A stretch of DNA of 6,579 nucleotides, taken from contig PMXT01000123.1 in the NCBI GenBank assembly GCA_003170995.1, positions 1 through 6,579 of the forward strand, in the 5' to 3' direction. The position numbers were made by a program, and so were the translations under genes. The notes below the pieces were generated by a model. It was not told the DNA's origin and made no database searches. It saw nothing but the letters and a program-made list of their open reading frames with translations. Position 1 is the stretch's first letter; each line of letters opens with the position of its first letter. Below are positions 1 to 6,175 of the stretch, piece after piece. The DNA comes from Actinomycetota bacterium (GTDB lineage Bacteria; Actinomycetota; Thermoleophilia; Gaiellales; Gaiellaceae).

Positions 1-209
1 GCGGCGAGCGTCTTGTTGTGAGCGATCACGAGCGCCGGGCGCTGCAGCTTCTCCATGATCCAGGCCATGGTCGCCGTCTTGCCGGTGCCGGTGGCGCCGA
101 GCAGGGTCTGGTAGCGCTCGCCGGCAACGATACCCGCAGAGATCTCCTCGATCGCCCTGGGCTGGTCGCCGGTCGGCTTGTAGAGGTCGGCCGCCTTCAG
201 CTCGTCCAT
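1..209 (-). CDS. uvrB: UvrB, excinuclease ABC subunit B (N-terminal part, cut by window edge)
   Basis: UvrB is the DNA-damage verification helicase of nucleotide excision repair; it is loaded by UvrA and then recruits UvrC for incision. Only the first 69 codons are present. The translation begins [20 protein letters not shown], the usual UvrB opening (YKPTGDQP), followed by the family's [20 protein letters not shown] block containing the Walker A P-loop GATGTGKT, and ends in [10 protein letters not shown], helicase motif Ia of the family. The ATG at 209-207 is preferred because the protein then starts at the normal distance from YKPTGDQP; an in-frame TTG three codons upstream is possible. No good Shine-Dalgarno lies at normal spacing. 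A LexA-box-like palindrome and a possible -10 element lie directly upstream. In actinobacteria uvrB commonly follows coaE, as here after two intervening genes. Identity is essentially certain; the rest of the gene lies outside the window. Confidence 0.97.
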   Translation of the reverse strand, partial: MDELKAADLYKPTGDQPRAIEEISAGIVAGERYQTLLGATGTGKTATMAWIMEKLQRPALVIAHNKTLA

Positions 210-211
210 TG

Positions 212-225
212 CGAACAAGCGTACC
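212..225 (-). promoter_or_regulatory. Putative LexA (SOS) operator at the uvrB start
   Basis: The plus-strand sequence CGAACAAGCGTACC fits the Gram-positive/actinobacterial LexA consensus CGAACRNRYGTTYC at all but one of the specified positions (A instead of T in the right half). It ends two bases before the uvrB start codon and overlaps the candidate -10 hexamer TACGCT. uvrB is a known SOS gene in many bacteria, so repressor binding here would block transcription directly. Binding itself is inference. Confidence 0.7.
218..223 (-). promoter_or_regulatory. Candidate -10 element of uvrB (TACGCT), leaderless-type spacing
   Basis: TACGCT fits the minimal actinobacterial -10 pattern TANNNT and ends 8 bases before the uvrB ATG, so the transcript would begin at or within a couple of bases of the start codon. 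No convincing -35 hexamer is visible 16-19 bases upstream. The match is short, and the main support is that the other free-standing genes in the window show the same arrangement. Confidence 0.4.
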
Positions 226-280
226 CGCCCCGCCGGGCCTATCGATTCCCGGTGGAAGATGCCGTGCGGGTAGGACGCTT

Positions 281-313
281 TCGCCGGCTCGTCCTGTTAA
301 CCAACGCCGGCGA
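281..313. repeat. 8-bp inverted repeat between the small exported-protein gene and uvrB
   Basis: TCGCCGGC at 281-288 and GCCGGCGA at 306-313 are perfect inverted copies separated by 17 bases. In the direction of transcription the hairpin lies about 20 bases after the stop of the upstream gene and about 70 bases before uvrB. It could end the upstream transcript, but no T-run follows the second arm, so it is not a classical intrinsic terminator. A protein-binding site or chance in GC-rich DNA are alternatives. Confidence 0.35.
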
Positions 314-333
314 GTCTTGCCCTCGAGCTCCCG

Positions 334-849
334 CTACCTCACGTGCTGCGGCGGAAAGTCGCCGTACTGACAGGTTGGCCTGGCGTGACCGTTCGACGTG
401 ACTCGGAACTCCCAGGCGAAGCTGAGCTTACGGCTCGGTCTCGTGGGAAGCCCATTGCACCCGTTGCCGTAGCGGATCATGCCCATTTCAGCGTGGAACG
501 ACTTCTTTGGCCATCTCTCGACGAAGCCGACTAAAGCCGAGCCGTCGCCCTCGAGCGTGACCCGTGTCGAGCAAACACCGGCAACGTGGAATCCAAAGGC
601 GCCGCCTTGGATCACGCAGCGGCGCGAGCCGACATGGTTAGGAAATACCGCGAGGATCCCGCGCTCATTCTTCAAGCGCAGCGCGGCGTGAATCGCTGCT
701 TCCTGTCTCTGCGTGATCGCTTGCGGACGCTGCGCGCCGCTCCAACCGCAAGAAGCGCCGAGCGCAGCAAGAACAGCGACGGTCACGAGTACTCGCACGA
801 TCAGTCCGATCCCAATATACCTTTCACTACGCCGCCGCGTGAACGTCAT
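334..849 (-). CDS. Hypothetical exported or membrane-anchored protein, 171 aa
   Basis: I do not recognise a named family. The protein starts MTFTRRRSERYIGIGLIVRV and has a basic N-terminus followed by a hydrophobic segment (about residues 11-32), so it is exported or anchored in the membrane. C34 follows LGAS, which is not a canonical lipobox because Gly rather than Leu is at -3. The outer part (residues 35-171) holds four more cysteines, C78, C93, C131 and C160, enough for two disulfides. It looks beta-rich and ends in YGDFPPQHVR; this resembles small secreted proteins I have seen in GC-rich actinobacteria, but that is recollection, not a search. A longer open frame reaches 1041, but it would run into the transglycosylase gene, and the stretch before this ATG reads as arginine-rich shadow translation. 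The ATG at 849 has TACGTT exactly 6 bases upstream (leaderless-type). A GGAG-like sequence sits 12 bases upstream, rather far for a ribosome site. The gene sits between the transglycosylase and uvrB. Confidence 0.72.
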   Translation of the reverse strand: MTFTRRRSERYIGIGLIVRVLVTVAVLAALGASCGWSGAQRPQAITQRQEAAIHAALRLKNERGILAVFPNHVGSRRCVIQGGAFGFHVAGVCSTRVTLEGDGSALVGFVERWPKKSFHAEMGMIRYGNGCNGLPTRPSRKLSFAWEFRVTSNGHARPTCQYGDFPPQHVR

Positions 850-855
850 GTCACA

Positions 856-861
856 AACGTA
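856..861 (-). promoter_or_regulatory. Candidate -10 element (TACGTT) for the 171-aa protein gene
   Basis: TACGTT fits TANNNT and ends exactly 6 bases before the ATG at 849, which would place transcription start on the start codon. No clear -35 is visible; the region where it would lie is occupied by an inverted repeat (865-887). Confidence 0.4.
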
Positions 862-864
862 CTC

Positions 865-887
865 CGAGCCGAGAGGTAACCGGCTCG
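865..887. repeat. 7-bp inverted repeat after the transglycosylase gene, upstream of the 171-aa gene
   Basis: CGAGCCG at 865-871 and CGGCTCG at 881-887 form a perfect inverted repeat with a 9-base spacer. Read on the minus strand, it lies about 28 bases after the transglycosylase stop codon and just upstream of the candidate -10 TACGTT of the next gene. It may be a GC-rich hairpin ending the rpsA-coaE-transglycosylase transcript, although the only T-run after it is three bases, or an operator over the -35 zone of the next promoter. Confidence 0.4.
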
Positions 888-914
888 CATACACCGACAG
901 CCAGGCCGAGGCCC

Positions 915-1472
915 CTAGCTCGGTTTCGTGCCGGTCCGGAGTACCGGGTAGATGCGTCGGTAGAGCCGCTTCAGCTGCTCGACGCTCTTGACGTAGGCGC
1001 GCGTCTCGGGGAAGGCGATGCCTTCGCCCTCGGCCAACCATCTATCCACGTTCTGCTGACCGGCGTTGTAGGCGGCGAGAGCCAGCTTCTCGCTGCCGTA
1101 CTTCTGCATCAGATGGCGCAGGTACCAGGCTCCGTAGCGAACGTTTATCTCCGGGTTGCCGAGATCCGAGAGCCTGAAGTGAGTGCCGCCGGTGTGATCG
1201 GCGATCCCTTGCGCAGTCTTCGGCATCAGCTGCATCAAGCCGATCGCGCCCGAGCTCGAGCGGGCGTCGGCGCGAAAGCGGCTCTCCTGGTAGATGACCG
1301 CAGCAAGCAGAGCGGGATCGAGATCGTAGTGCGCGGCGTGGCCGAGCACGATCTGCTCGTAGCGAAGCGGATGCCAGAGACGCGCCCACCAGCCGGGTTG
1401 AGCGAGGTGGACGTAGGCGAAGCCGCCGAGTAGAACGACCCCGATCAGCGCGAGGCTGGCCAGGCGTTTCAC
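915..1472 (-). CDS. Membrane-anchored lytic transglycosylase (SLT domain, GH23), 185 aa
   Basis: This enzyme cleaves the MurNAc-GlcNAc bond of peptidoglycan with formation of 1,6-anhydro-MurNAc, outside the cytoplasmic membrane. The N-terminus MKRLASLALIGVVLLGGFAY is a signal peptide or signal anchor without an obvious cleavage site. The SLT domain covers about residues 34-175, with all family landmarks: YQESRF (catalytic Glu63), SSGAIGLMQLMPKTA (73-87), NPEINVRYGAWYL (106-118), AYNAG (134-138) and ETRAYV (156-161). The domain resembles the catalytic part of Slt70 but lacks the long helical superhelix; the protein is a compact single-domain form. The start is GTG at 1472-1470. Its G is the last base of the coaE stop codon (TAGTG), and an AGG lies 7 bases upstream inside the end of coaE, so translation is probably coupled to coaE. 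Family assignment is very sure; the exact role (growth, division or remodelling) cannot be read from sequence. Confidence 0.95.
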   Translation of the reverse strand: MKRLASLALIGVVLLGGFAYVHLAQPGWWARLWHPLRYEQIVLGHAAHYDLDPALLAAVIYQESRFRADARSSSGAIGLMQLMPKTAQGIADHTGGTHFRLSDLGNPEINVRYGAWYLRHLMQKYGSEKLALAAYNAGQQNVDRWLAEGEGIAFPETRAYVKSVEQLKRLYRRIYPVLRTGTKPS

Positions 1473-2071
1473 TAAGTTACCTGGGCGAGAAGCTGCCGCC
1501 AGACATCGGCGACGAACGCTTTGAGCTCCTCGAGTGAGCCGTCGTTGTGAAAGACGAAGTCGGCCCGGCGCACCTTCTCGGCGTCCGAGATCAGCCGCTC
1601 CTCGCGCTCATCGAGGCGCGAGCCTGCGCGTTTGCGGCGCAACACAGTCGAAGCGGTGATCACGATGACCCTGTCGAAGCGTCCCTCGCCGCGCACCTCG
1701 TAAAGAAGCGGCACCTCGATCACGCAGACGGGGGTCGCATCGGGCGATGCGGCCAGCTCCTCGCGGAACAGCCTCTGCGCGCGAATCACGCGCGGGTGAA
1801 GTATCGACTCGAGGTAGTAGAGATCCTCGGGGCGCTTGAAGACGCGGTGGCCGAGCACGGCGCGATCGACCTCGCCCTCGCAGGTCAGAACATCATGACC
1901 AAAGCGATCTTCGAGCCTGGCGCGCACCTCTTTGTCGCTGTGCAAGAGATCGTGGACGATCTCGTCGCTGGAAAGAGTCGCGGCGCCAAGCGCCTCGAAC
2001 ATACGCAGCGCTTCGCTCTTGCCGGCGCCTACACCACCGGTCAGGGCGACCGCAAGCGGCCGCGTAGGCAC
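1472..2071 (-). CDS. coaE: Dephospho-CoA kinase
   Basis: CoaE phosphorylates the 3'-hydroxyl of dephospho-CoA with ATP, the last step of coenzyme A synthesis, in the cytoplasm. The 199-aa product has the expected P-loop kinase layout: Walker A GGVGAGKS (12-19), SSDEIVHDLL (34-43) with the substrate-site Asp36, LHPRV (91-95), IEVPLLYE (118-125), an arginine-rich lid (about 145-160), and ADFVFHNDGSLEEL (170-183). Length is normal for a single-domain CoaE. The C-terminal UPF0157/GrpB-like extension of the mycobacterial enzyme is absent. The GTG start at 2071-2069 shares its G with the rpsA stop codon (TAGTG), and the stop likewise overlaps the next gene's GTG by one base. The gene therefore sits in a tight rpsA-coaE-transglycosylase unit and is probably translated by coupling. 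No strong ribosome-binding sequence precedes it, only a weak GGCGAG. Confidence 0.97.
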   Translation of the reverse strand: MPTRPLAVALTGGVGAGKSEALRMFEALGAATLSSDEIVHDLLHSDKEVRARLEDRFGHDVLTCEGEVDRAVLGHRVFKRPEDLYYLESILHPRVIRAQRLFREELAASPDATPVCVIEVPLLYEVRGEGRFDRVIVITASTVLRRKRAGSRLDEREERLISDAEKVRRADFVFHNDGSLEELKAFVADVWRQLLAQVT

Positions 2072-3444
2072 TACTCGCCGGGCTCGCCCGCAGCCGTCTC
2101 GTCGGCCCCGGCGAGCTCCGACTCGATGCTCTCTTGCTCACCGTCGGCCGCTTGCTCGCTCGCGTCAGCTTCGGCGCCTTCATCGTCTTCAACCTCGGCC
2201 GCCGGCTCCGGCTCCGCCTCTTCCTCGGTCTCCGGCTCCTCGCCTTCTGTCTCTGTCTCGGTCTCCGGCTCTTCGCCCGGCGCCTCCTCGGCAACGGGCT
2301 CGGCGGTTCTAGGCGCCGCCTCGATCACGACCGGGCCACCTTCGACGCGCTTCATGGAAAGCGAAAGTCTTCTGCGCTCGCCGTCGATCTCGAGCACGAC
2401 CACACGCACCAGATCGCCCTGCGAGACGACCTCGCGTGGATTCTCGACGTGGTGTTGGGCCAGCTCGGAGATGTGCACCAGCCCCTCGACGCCGGGAACG
2501 ATCTCGACGAAGGCGCCGAAGGTCACAACCTTGGTCACTCGTCCTTCGACCTCGTCGCCGTCGCCGTAGGCATCGATCACCTGCTGCCAGGGATCCGACT
2601 GAGTCTGCTTGAGACCGAGCGAGATGCGCTGGCGCTCGCGATCGATGTCGAGCACCTCGACCTTGACGGTCTGACCGACATCGAGCACTTCCGAGGGGTG
2701 GTTGACGTGACTCCAGGAAAGCTCTGAGATGTGGATCAGCCCATCCATGCCGTCGAGATCGACGAAGGCCCCGAAATCGACGATGTTCGAGATCTGACCC
2801 TCGATCACATCGCCGGGGTTGAGCCGGTCGAGGATCGCCTGGCGCATCTCCTTGCGCTCGTCCTCGAGCACCGCCCGGCGCGAGAGAACGACGTTGTTGC
2901 GCGAGCGGTTGAGCTCGATCACCTTGGCGCGAAGCTCGGTGCCCATGAACTCGTCCAGATCTTGAACGCGGCGAATGTCGACCAGCGAGGCGGGCAGGAA
3001 GCCGCGTACGCCGAGGTCGATGATCAGGCCGCCCTTGACGACCTCGATCACGCGGCCCACGATCGGCTCGCCCGACTGCGCCTTCTCCTCGATCGACTTC
3101 CAGGCCAGCTCGAAACGGGCGCGCTTCTTGGAGAGGATGAGGCGTCCGTCGGCGTCCTCTTTAGTGAGGACGAGCGCGTCGATCTCGTCTCCGAGCGTGA
3201 CCTCGTCGGAGGGATCGATCGAGCGCCTGATCGAGAGTTCGGAGGCCGGAATGACGCCCTCCGACTTGTAGCCGATGTCGACCAGCACCTCGTCCTTGTC
3301 GACGCGGACGATCGTGCCGTGTACGACCTCACCTTCCTTGATCGTCGGGAAGGTGGATTCGTAATCGGGAATGAGCCGCCCGTCCGGGCCTTCAACCCAG
3401 ACGCCCGGCTCGGCCTTGATCTCGTCAATCGTTTCGTTGGCCAT
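2071..3444 (-). CDS. rpsA: Ribosomal protein S1 (four S1 domains, acidic C-terminal tail)
   Basis: S1 binds single-stranded mRNA on the 30S subunit and helps translation initiation; in mycobacteria it is also linked to tmRNA. The 457-aa protein has four S1/OB-fold repeats at about residues 36-106, 124-190, 211-279 and 296-365. The last two carry the classic signatures VDFGAFVDLDGMDGLIHISELSW and VTFGAFVEIVPGVEGLVHISELA. Four domains is the usual actinobacterial form, against six in Escherichia coli. Residues 380-457 are a low-complexity tail with no Lys or Arg and about 34 Glu/Asp by hand count, including PETETETEGEEPETEEE. The ATG at 3444 has no Shine-Dalgarno but has TATACT 10 bases upstream, suggesting a very short leader. 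The TAG stop overlaps the coaE GTG by one base. The neighbours polA (upstream) and coaE (downstream) match conserved actinobacterial order. The tail is unlike the mycobacterial C-terminus, which as I recall is less acidic. Confidence 0.97.
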   Translation of the reverse strand: MANETIDEIKAEPGVWVEGPDGRLIPDYESTFPTIKEGEVVHGTIVRVDKDEVLVDIGYKSEGVIPASELSIRRSIDPSDEVTLGDEIDALVLTKEDADGRLILSKKRARFELAWKSIEEKAQSGEPIVGRVIEVVKGGLIIDLGVRGFLPASLVDIRRVQDLDEFMGTELRAKVIELNRSRNNVVLSRRAVLEDERKEMRQAILDRLNPGDVIEGQISNIVDFGAFVDLDGMDGLIHISELSWSHVNHPSEVLDVGQTVKVEVLDIDRERQRISLGLKQTQSDPWQQVIDAYGDGDEVEGRVTKVVTFGAFVEIVPGVEGLVHISELAQHHVENPREVVSQGDLVRVVVLEIDGERRRLSLSMKRVEGGPVVIEAAPRTAEPVAEEAPGEEPETETETEGEEPETEEEAEPEPAAEVEDDEGAEADASEQAADGEQESIESELAGADETAAGEPGE

Positions 3445-3454
3445 GCGTCGGCGG

Positions 3455-3460
3455 AGTATA
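3455..3460 (-). promoter_or_regulatory. Candidate -10 element of the rpsA operon (TATACT)
   Basis: TATACT differs from the TATAAT consensus at one base and ends 10 bases before the rpsA ATG, giving a leader of about three or four bases. No Shine-Dalgarno sequence lies in that interval. No good TTGACA-like -35 is visible at 16-19 bases spacing. It is the best -10 in the polA-rpsA gap and would drive rpsA, coaE and the transglycosylase gene. Confidence 0.55.
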
Positions 3461-3506
3461 GCTACGCGACGCAGGGTAGATCCCGCTAGTGAAGCCGTCT
3501 ACGAGT

Positions 3507-3543
3507 CTATTCCGATAGAGACGTTGCAGACCTAGTGGAATAG
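3507..3543. repeat. 7-bp inverted repeat in the polA-rpsA gap, with a nested small hairpin
   Basis: CTATTCC (3507-3513) and GGAATAG (3537-3543) are perfect inverted copies with a 23-base spacer. A competing small hairpin, TCTAT-tccg-ATAGA (3506-3519), shares the left arm, so the two structures are mutually exclusive. The site lies between the polA stop and the candidate rpsA -10. Function is unknown: terminator region, operator or mRNA structure are all possible. Confidence 0.35.
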
Positions 3544-3551
3544 GCTCAAAG

Positions 3552-3580
3552 GGGTCGCCGCAACATAAGGGCACCGACCC
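3552..3580 (-). terminator. Possible hairpin terminator after polA (no long T-run)
   Basis: On the minus strand GGGTCG and CGACCC form a perfect 6-bp stem with a 17-base loop, starting two bases after the polA stop codon and followed by CCTTTGAG. The position suits a transcript end, but the loop is long and there are only three T's, so it is a weak candidate. Actinobacterial terminators often lack a T-run, which keeps it open. Confidence 0.35.
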
Positions 3581-3582
3581 GT

Positions 3583-6168
3583 TTATTTCGCCTCCGCCCA
3601 ATTCGCTCCGACCCCAGCCTCGGCCTCCAGCGTCGGCTCGAACGGGTAGGCGGCACGCATCTCGTGCAGAACCAGCTCGCGGCAGCGCTCGAGCTCGTCC
3701 GCGGGCAGCTCGAGTAAAAGCTCGTCGTGGATCTGGAGAACGAGCCTGGCCTTCAGCCCCTCTTCGTTCAGGCGCCGGTGAATGGCGATCATCGCCAGCT
3801 TGATCACGTCGGCGGCCGTGCCCTGCATGATCGTGTTGACGGCAAGCCGCTCACCCAGCGAGCGCATCTGATGGTTGCTCGAGCGAAGCTCGGGGATCAT
3901 GCGCCGGCGCCCGAGCAGAGTTGTCACGAAGCCCTTCTTCGTCGCCTCGGCGATCGTGAGGGCGATGAACTCCTGCACGCGCGGGAAACGGGCCAGGTAG
4001 GTGTCGATATAGGCGCCGGCCTCCTCGCGCGGGATGCCGAGCTGCTCGGAGAGGCCGAAGGCCGAGATGCCGTAGATGATCCCGAAGTTGACCGCCTTGG
4101 CCCGGTTTCGCTCCTCCTTGGTCAGCGTCTCGGGATCCTTGCCGAGCACCTCGGCGGCGGTGCGAGTGTGGATGTCCTCGCCGCGCTCGAACGCTTCGAT
4201 CAGCTTCTCCTCGCCGCTGACGTGGGCGAGGATACGCAGCTCGACCTGCGAGTAGTCGGCCGAAAGAAGCAGACAGCCTTCTTCGGCCACGAAGGCCGAG
4301 CGGATCTCGCGCCCCAGCTCGGTGCGCACGGGGATCGACTGCAGGTTGGGGTTGGAGGTGGAGAGCCGGCCGGTGGCGGCGACGGTCTGGTTGAAGGTCG
4401 TGTGCAGGCGCCCGTCTACTTCGGAGATCAGGCTCGGAAGCGGGCCGAGGTAGGTGTTGACCAGCTTGCTCAGCTCGCGCCATTCCTCGATCACCGCCAC
4501 GATCTCGTGCTCGCTGCGGATCGCTCGCAAAACGCGGGTATCGGTCGAGTAGCCCGTCTTACCGCGGCGCCCCGGCGTCAGGCCCAGTTTCTCGAACAGG
4601 ATCCGACCGAGCTGTTGCGGTGAGCCGAGCGCCAAGGGCTCGCCGGCCAGCTCTTGCGCGCGTGCCTCTAGCTCGGCGGTGCGCTCGCTGAGGCGGGCTG
4701 TGATCTCGCCCATGCGGTAGGCGTCGATCTCGACCCCGGCCTCTTCCATCGCTGCCAGCACGACTGTCAACGGCAGCTCGACCTCCCGGTAGAGACTCTC
4801 CAGCTCGAGCTCGCGCAGGCGTTCGCGCAGCAGCGGTGCCAGGCGGCGAGTCGTCTCGGCGTGACGAACGAGCGCGGCCGTCTCCTCCTCAGCGGCGGGC
4901 ACCGGCTCCAGCTCGAGCGCCTGCTCGTGCGCCAACTCGTCGAGCTCGTAGCCGCTTCGGCCCGGGTCGAGCAGATAGGCGGCGATCATCGTATCCTCGG
5001 CGGCCGGGCCGACGCATTCGACCAGCTTCGCCGGAAACGCCTTGAAGTCGTGGGCGACGATTCCGCCCGGCTCCAGCTTGCCTGCGAGCCCGTCCCGCCA
5101 GTCGCCGACGAGAACCTCTCCCCCGGCCGCGAAGGCGTAACGGTCTCCATCCCGCGCCAGAGCGCCCGCGGCTCCGCTTGGCAGCTCTCCTTCGCGCCAG
5201 CGCACCGGCTCGGCCGCCGTGCGCTCCTCTTCGCTCGCCGGCAACGCCTCGTCGAGCAGATCGAGGCGCCCGAGCATGGAGCGGAACTCGTAGCGCCGAA
5301 AGAACTCCTTCAGCCGGGAGCGGTCGGGCGGCGCCGAGACGAGCGCGGCCGCGTCGAAGTCGATCTCGAGGTCGCGGCGTACGGTCGCGAGCAGCTTCGA
5401 GTCGCGCGCCTGCTGGACGTTCTCCTCCAGCTTCCTGCGTCGCGCCGGGGTCAGCTCGGCGGTGTGCGCGAGCACCTCCTCCAACGAGCCGTAACGGATG
5501 ATCAGCTCGGCCGCAGTCTTCTCGCCGATGCCCGGGACACCCGGGATGTTGTCGGAGGCGTCGCCCTTGAGCCCGATGAAGTCGGGGACTTGCTCGGGTG
5601 TGATGCCGTAGCGAGCCGTCACGCGCGCGGGCGTGTAGACCTGTACCTCGGAGATCCCGCGCGGAGTCATCATCAGGCAGACGCGCTCGGAGACGAGCTG
5701 GAAGGCGTCGCGATCGGTCGAGACGATGCAGGTCTGAACGCCGGCCTGCTCGGCCCGCGTGGCCAGGGTGGCAATCACGTCGTCGGCCTCCCAGCCCTCG
5801 AACTCGATGTTCGTGTAGCCGAAGGCCTCGACCAGCGGGCGGAAATGCGGGAACTGCTCGCGCAAGAGGTCGGGCGTCGGTTTGCGATGTGCCTTATAGG
5901 CCTCGAGAATCTGCACGCGGTGCACCGGGCGTGTGTCCCAGGCGACCGCAACCCCGCGCGGCTTGTAATCGCTGAGCAGCTTGAGCAGCATGCTCGTAAA
6001 GCCGTAGAGCGCGTTCGTGTGAAATCCCTCGCTGGTGGCGATGTCCTCGGGCAGGGCGTAGTAGGCGCGATAGGCGAGGTTGTTGCCGTCAACCAGGAAG
6101 AGCTCGCTCGCTCGTGCGGGCGCGTCGTCGAGATCCAGTTCCGCTCCGCTCAGGTCTTTTGGCGACAT
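3583..6168 (-). CDS. polA: DNA polymerase I (861 aa)
   Basis: PolA fills gaps in excision repair and replaces RNA primers. The 5'-nuclease domain (about 22-300) shows FLVDGNNLAYRAYYALPE with D27, GWEADDVIATLA (D129, D130), STDRDAFQLV (D152, D154) and KGDASDNIPGVPGIGEKTA (D203, D206). The 3'-5' exonuclease-like domain (about 320-460) is degenerate: the DTE motif is not visible, and HDFKAF (373-378) replaces the LKYD-type motif, so proofreading is probably absent, as in Taq and mycobacterial PolA. The polymerase domain (about 461-861) is intact: motif A SADYSQVELR with D638, O-helix RNRAKAVNFGIIYG with R687, K691, F695, Y699, and motif C QIHDELLLE with H814 and D815. Phe at 695 matches Taq Phe667, the residue tied to discrimination against dideoxynucleotides. 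The ATG at 6168 is chosen because TAGACT lies 7 bases upstream and homologues begin close to it; an in-frame ATG at 6210 adds 14 residues and has a weak GAGG 10 bases upstream. Confidence 0.97.
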   Translation of the reverse strand: MSPKDLSGAELDLDDAPARASELFLVDGNNLAYRAYYALPEDIATSEGFHTNALYGFTSMLLKLLSDYKPRGVAVAWDTRPVHRVQILEAYKAHRKPTPDLLREQFPHFRPLVEAFGYTNIEFEGWEADDVIATLATRAEQAGVQTCIVSTDRDAFQLVSERVCLMMTPRGISEVQVYTPARVTARYGITPEQVPDFIGLKGDASDNIPGVPGIGEKTAAELIIRYGSLEEVLAHTAELTPARRRKLEENVQQARDSKLLATVRRDLEIDFDAAALVSAPPDRSRLKEFFRRYEFRSMLGRLDLLDEALPASEEERTAAEPVRWREGELPSGAAGALARDGDRYAFAAGGEVLVGDWRDGLAGKLEPGGIVAHDFKAFPAKLVECVGPAAEDTMIAAYLLDPGRSGYELDELAHEQALELEPVPAAEEETAALVRHAETTRRLAPLLRERLRELELESLYREVELPLTVVLAAMEEAGVEIDAYRMGEITARLSERTAELEARAQELAGEPLALGSPQQLGRILFEKLGLTPGRRGKTGYSTDTRVLRAIRSEHEIVAVIEEWRELSKLVNTYLGPLPSLISEVDGRLHTTFNQTVAATGRLSTSNPNLQSIPVRTELGREIRSAFVAEEGCLLLSADYSQVELRILAHVSGEEKLIEAFERGEDIHTRTAAEVLGKDPETLTKEERNRAKAVNFGIIYGISAFGLSEQLGIPREEAGAYIDTYLARFPRVQEFIALTIAEATKKGFVTTLLGRRRMIPELRSSNHQMRSLGERLAVNTIMQGTAADVIKLAMIAIHRRLNEEGLKARLVLQIHDELLLELPADELERCRELVLHEMRAAYPFEPTLEAEAGVGANWAEAK

Positions 6169-6175
6169 CGCTTCG

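Noticed and set aside
850..1041. N-terminal extension of the 171-aa gene to an ATG at 1041
   Set aside because: It would overlap the end of the transglycosylase gene by over 120 bases, reads as arginine-rich low-quality sequence, and leaves the hydrophobic export segment in the middle of the protein.
1547..3489. Long plus-strand frames opposite coaE and rpsA (1547-2569 and 2731-3489)
   Set aside because: They are shadows of well-supported minus-strand genes; the Ser/Pro-rich stretch is simply the reverse complement of the Glu-rich S1 tail.
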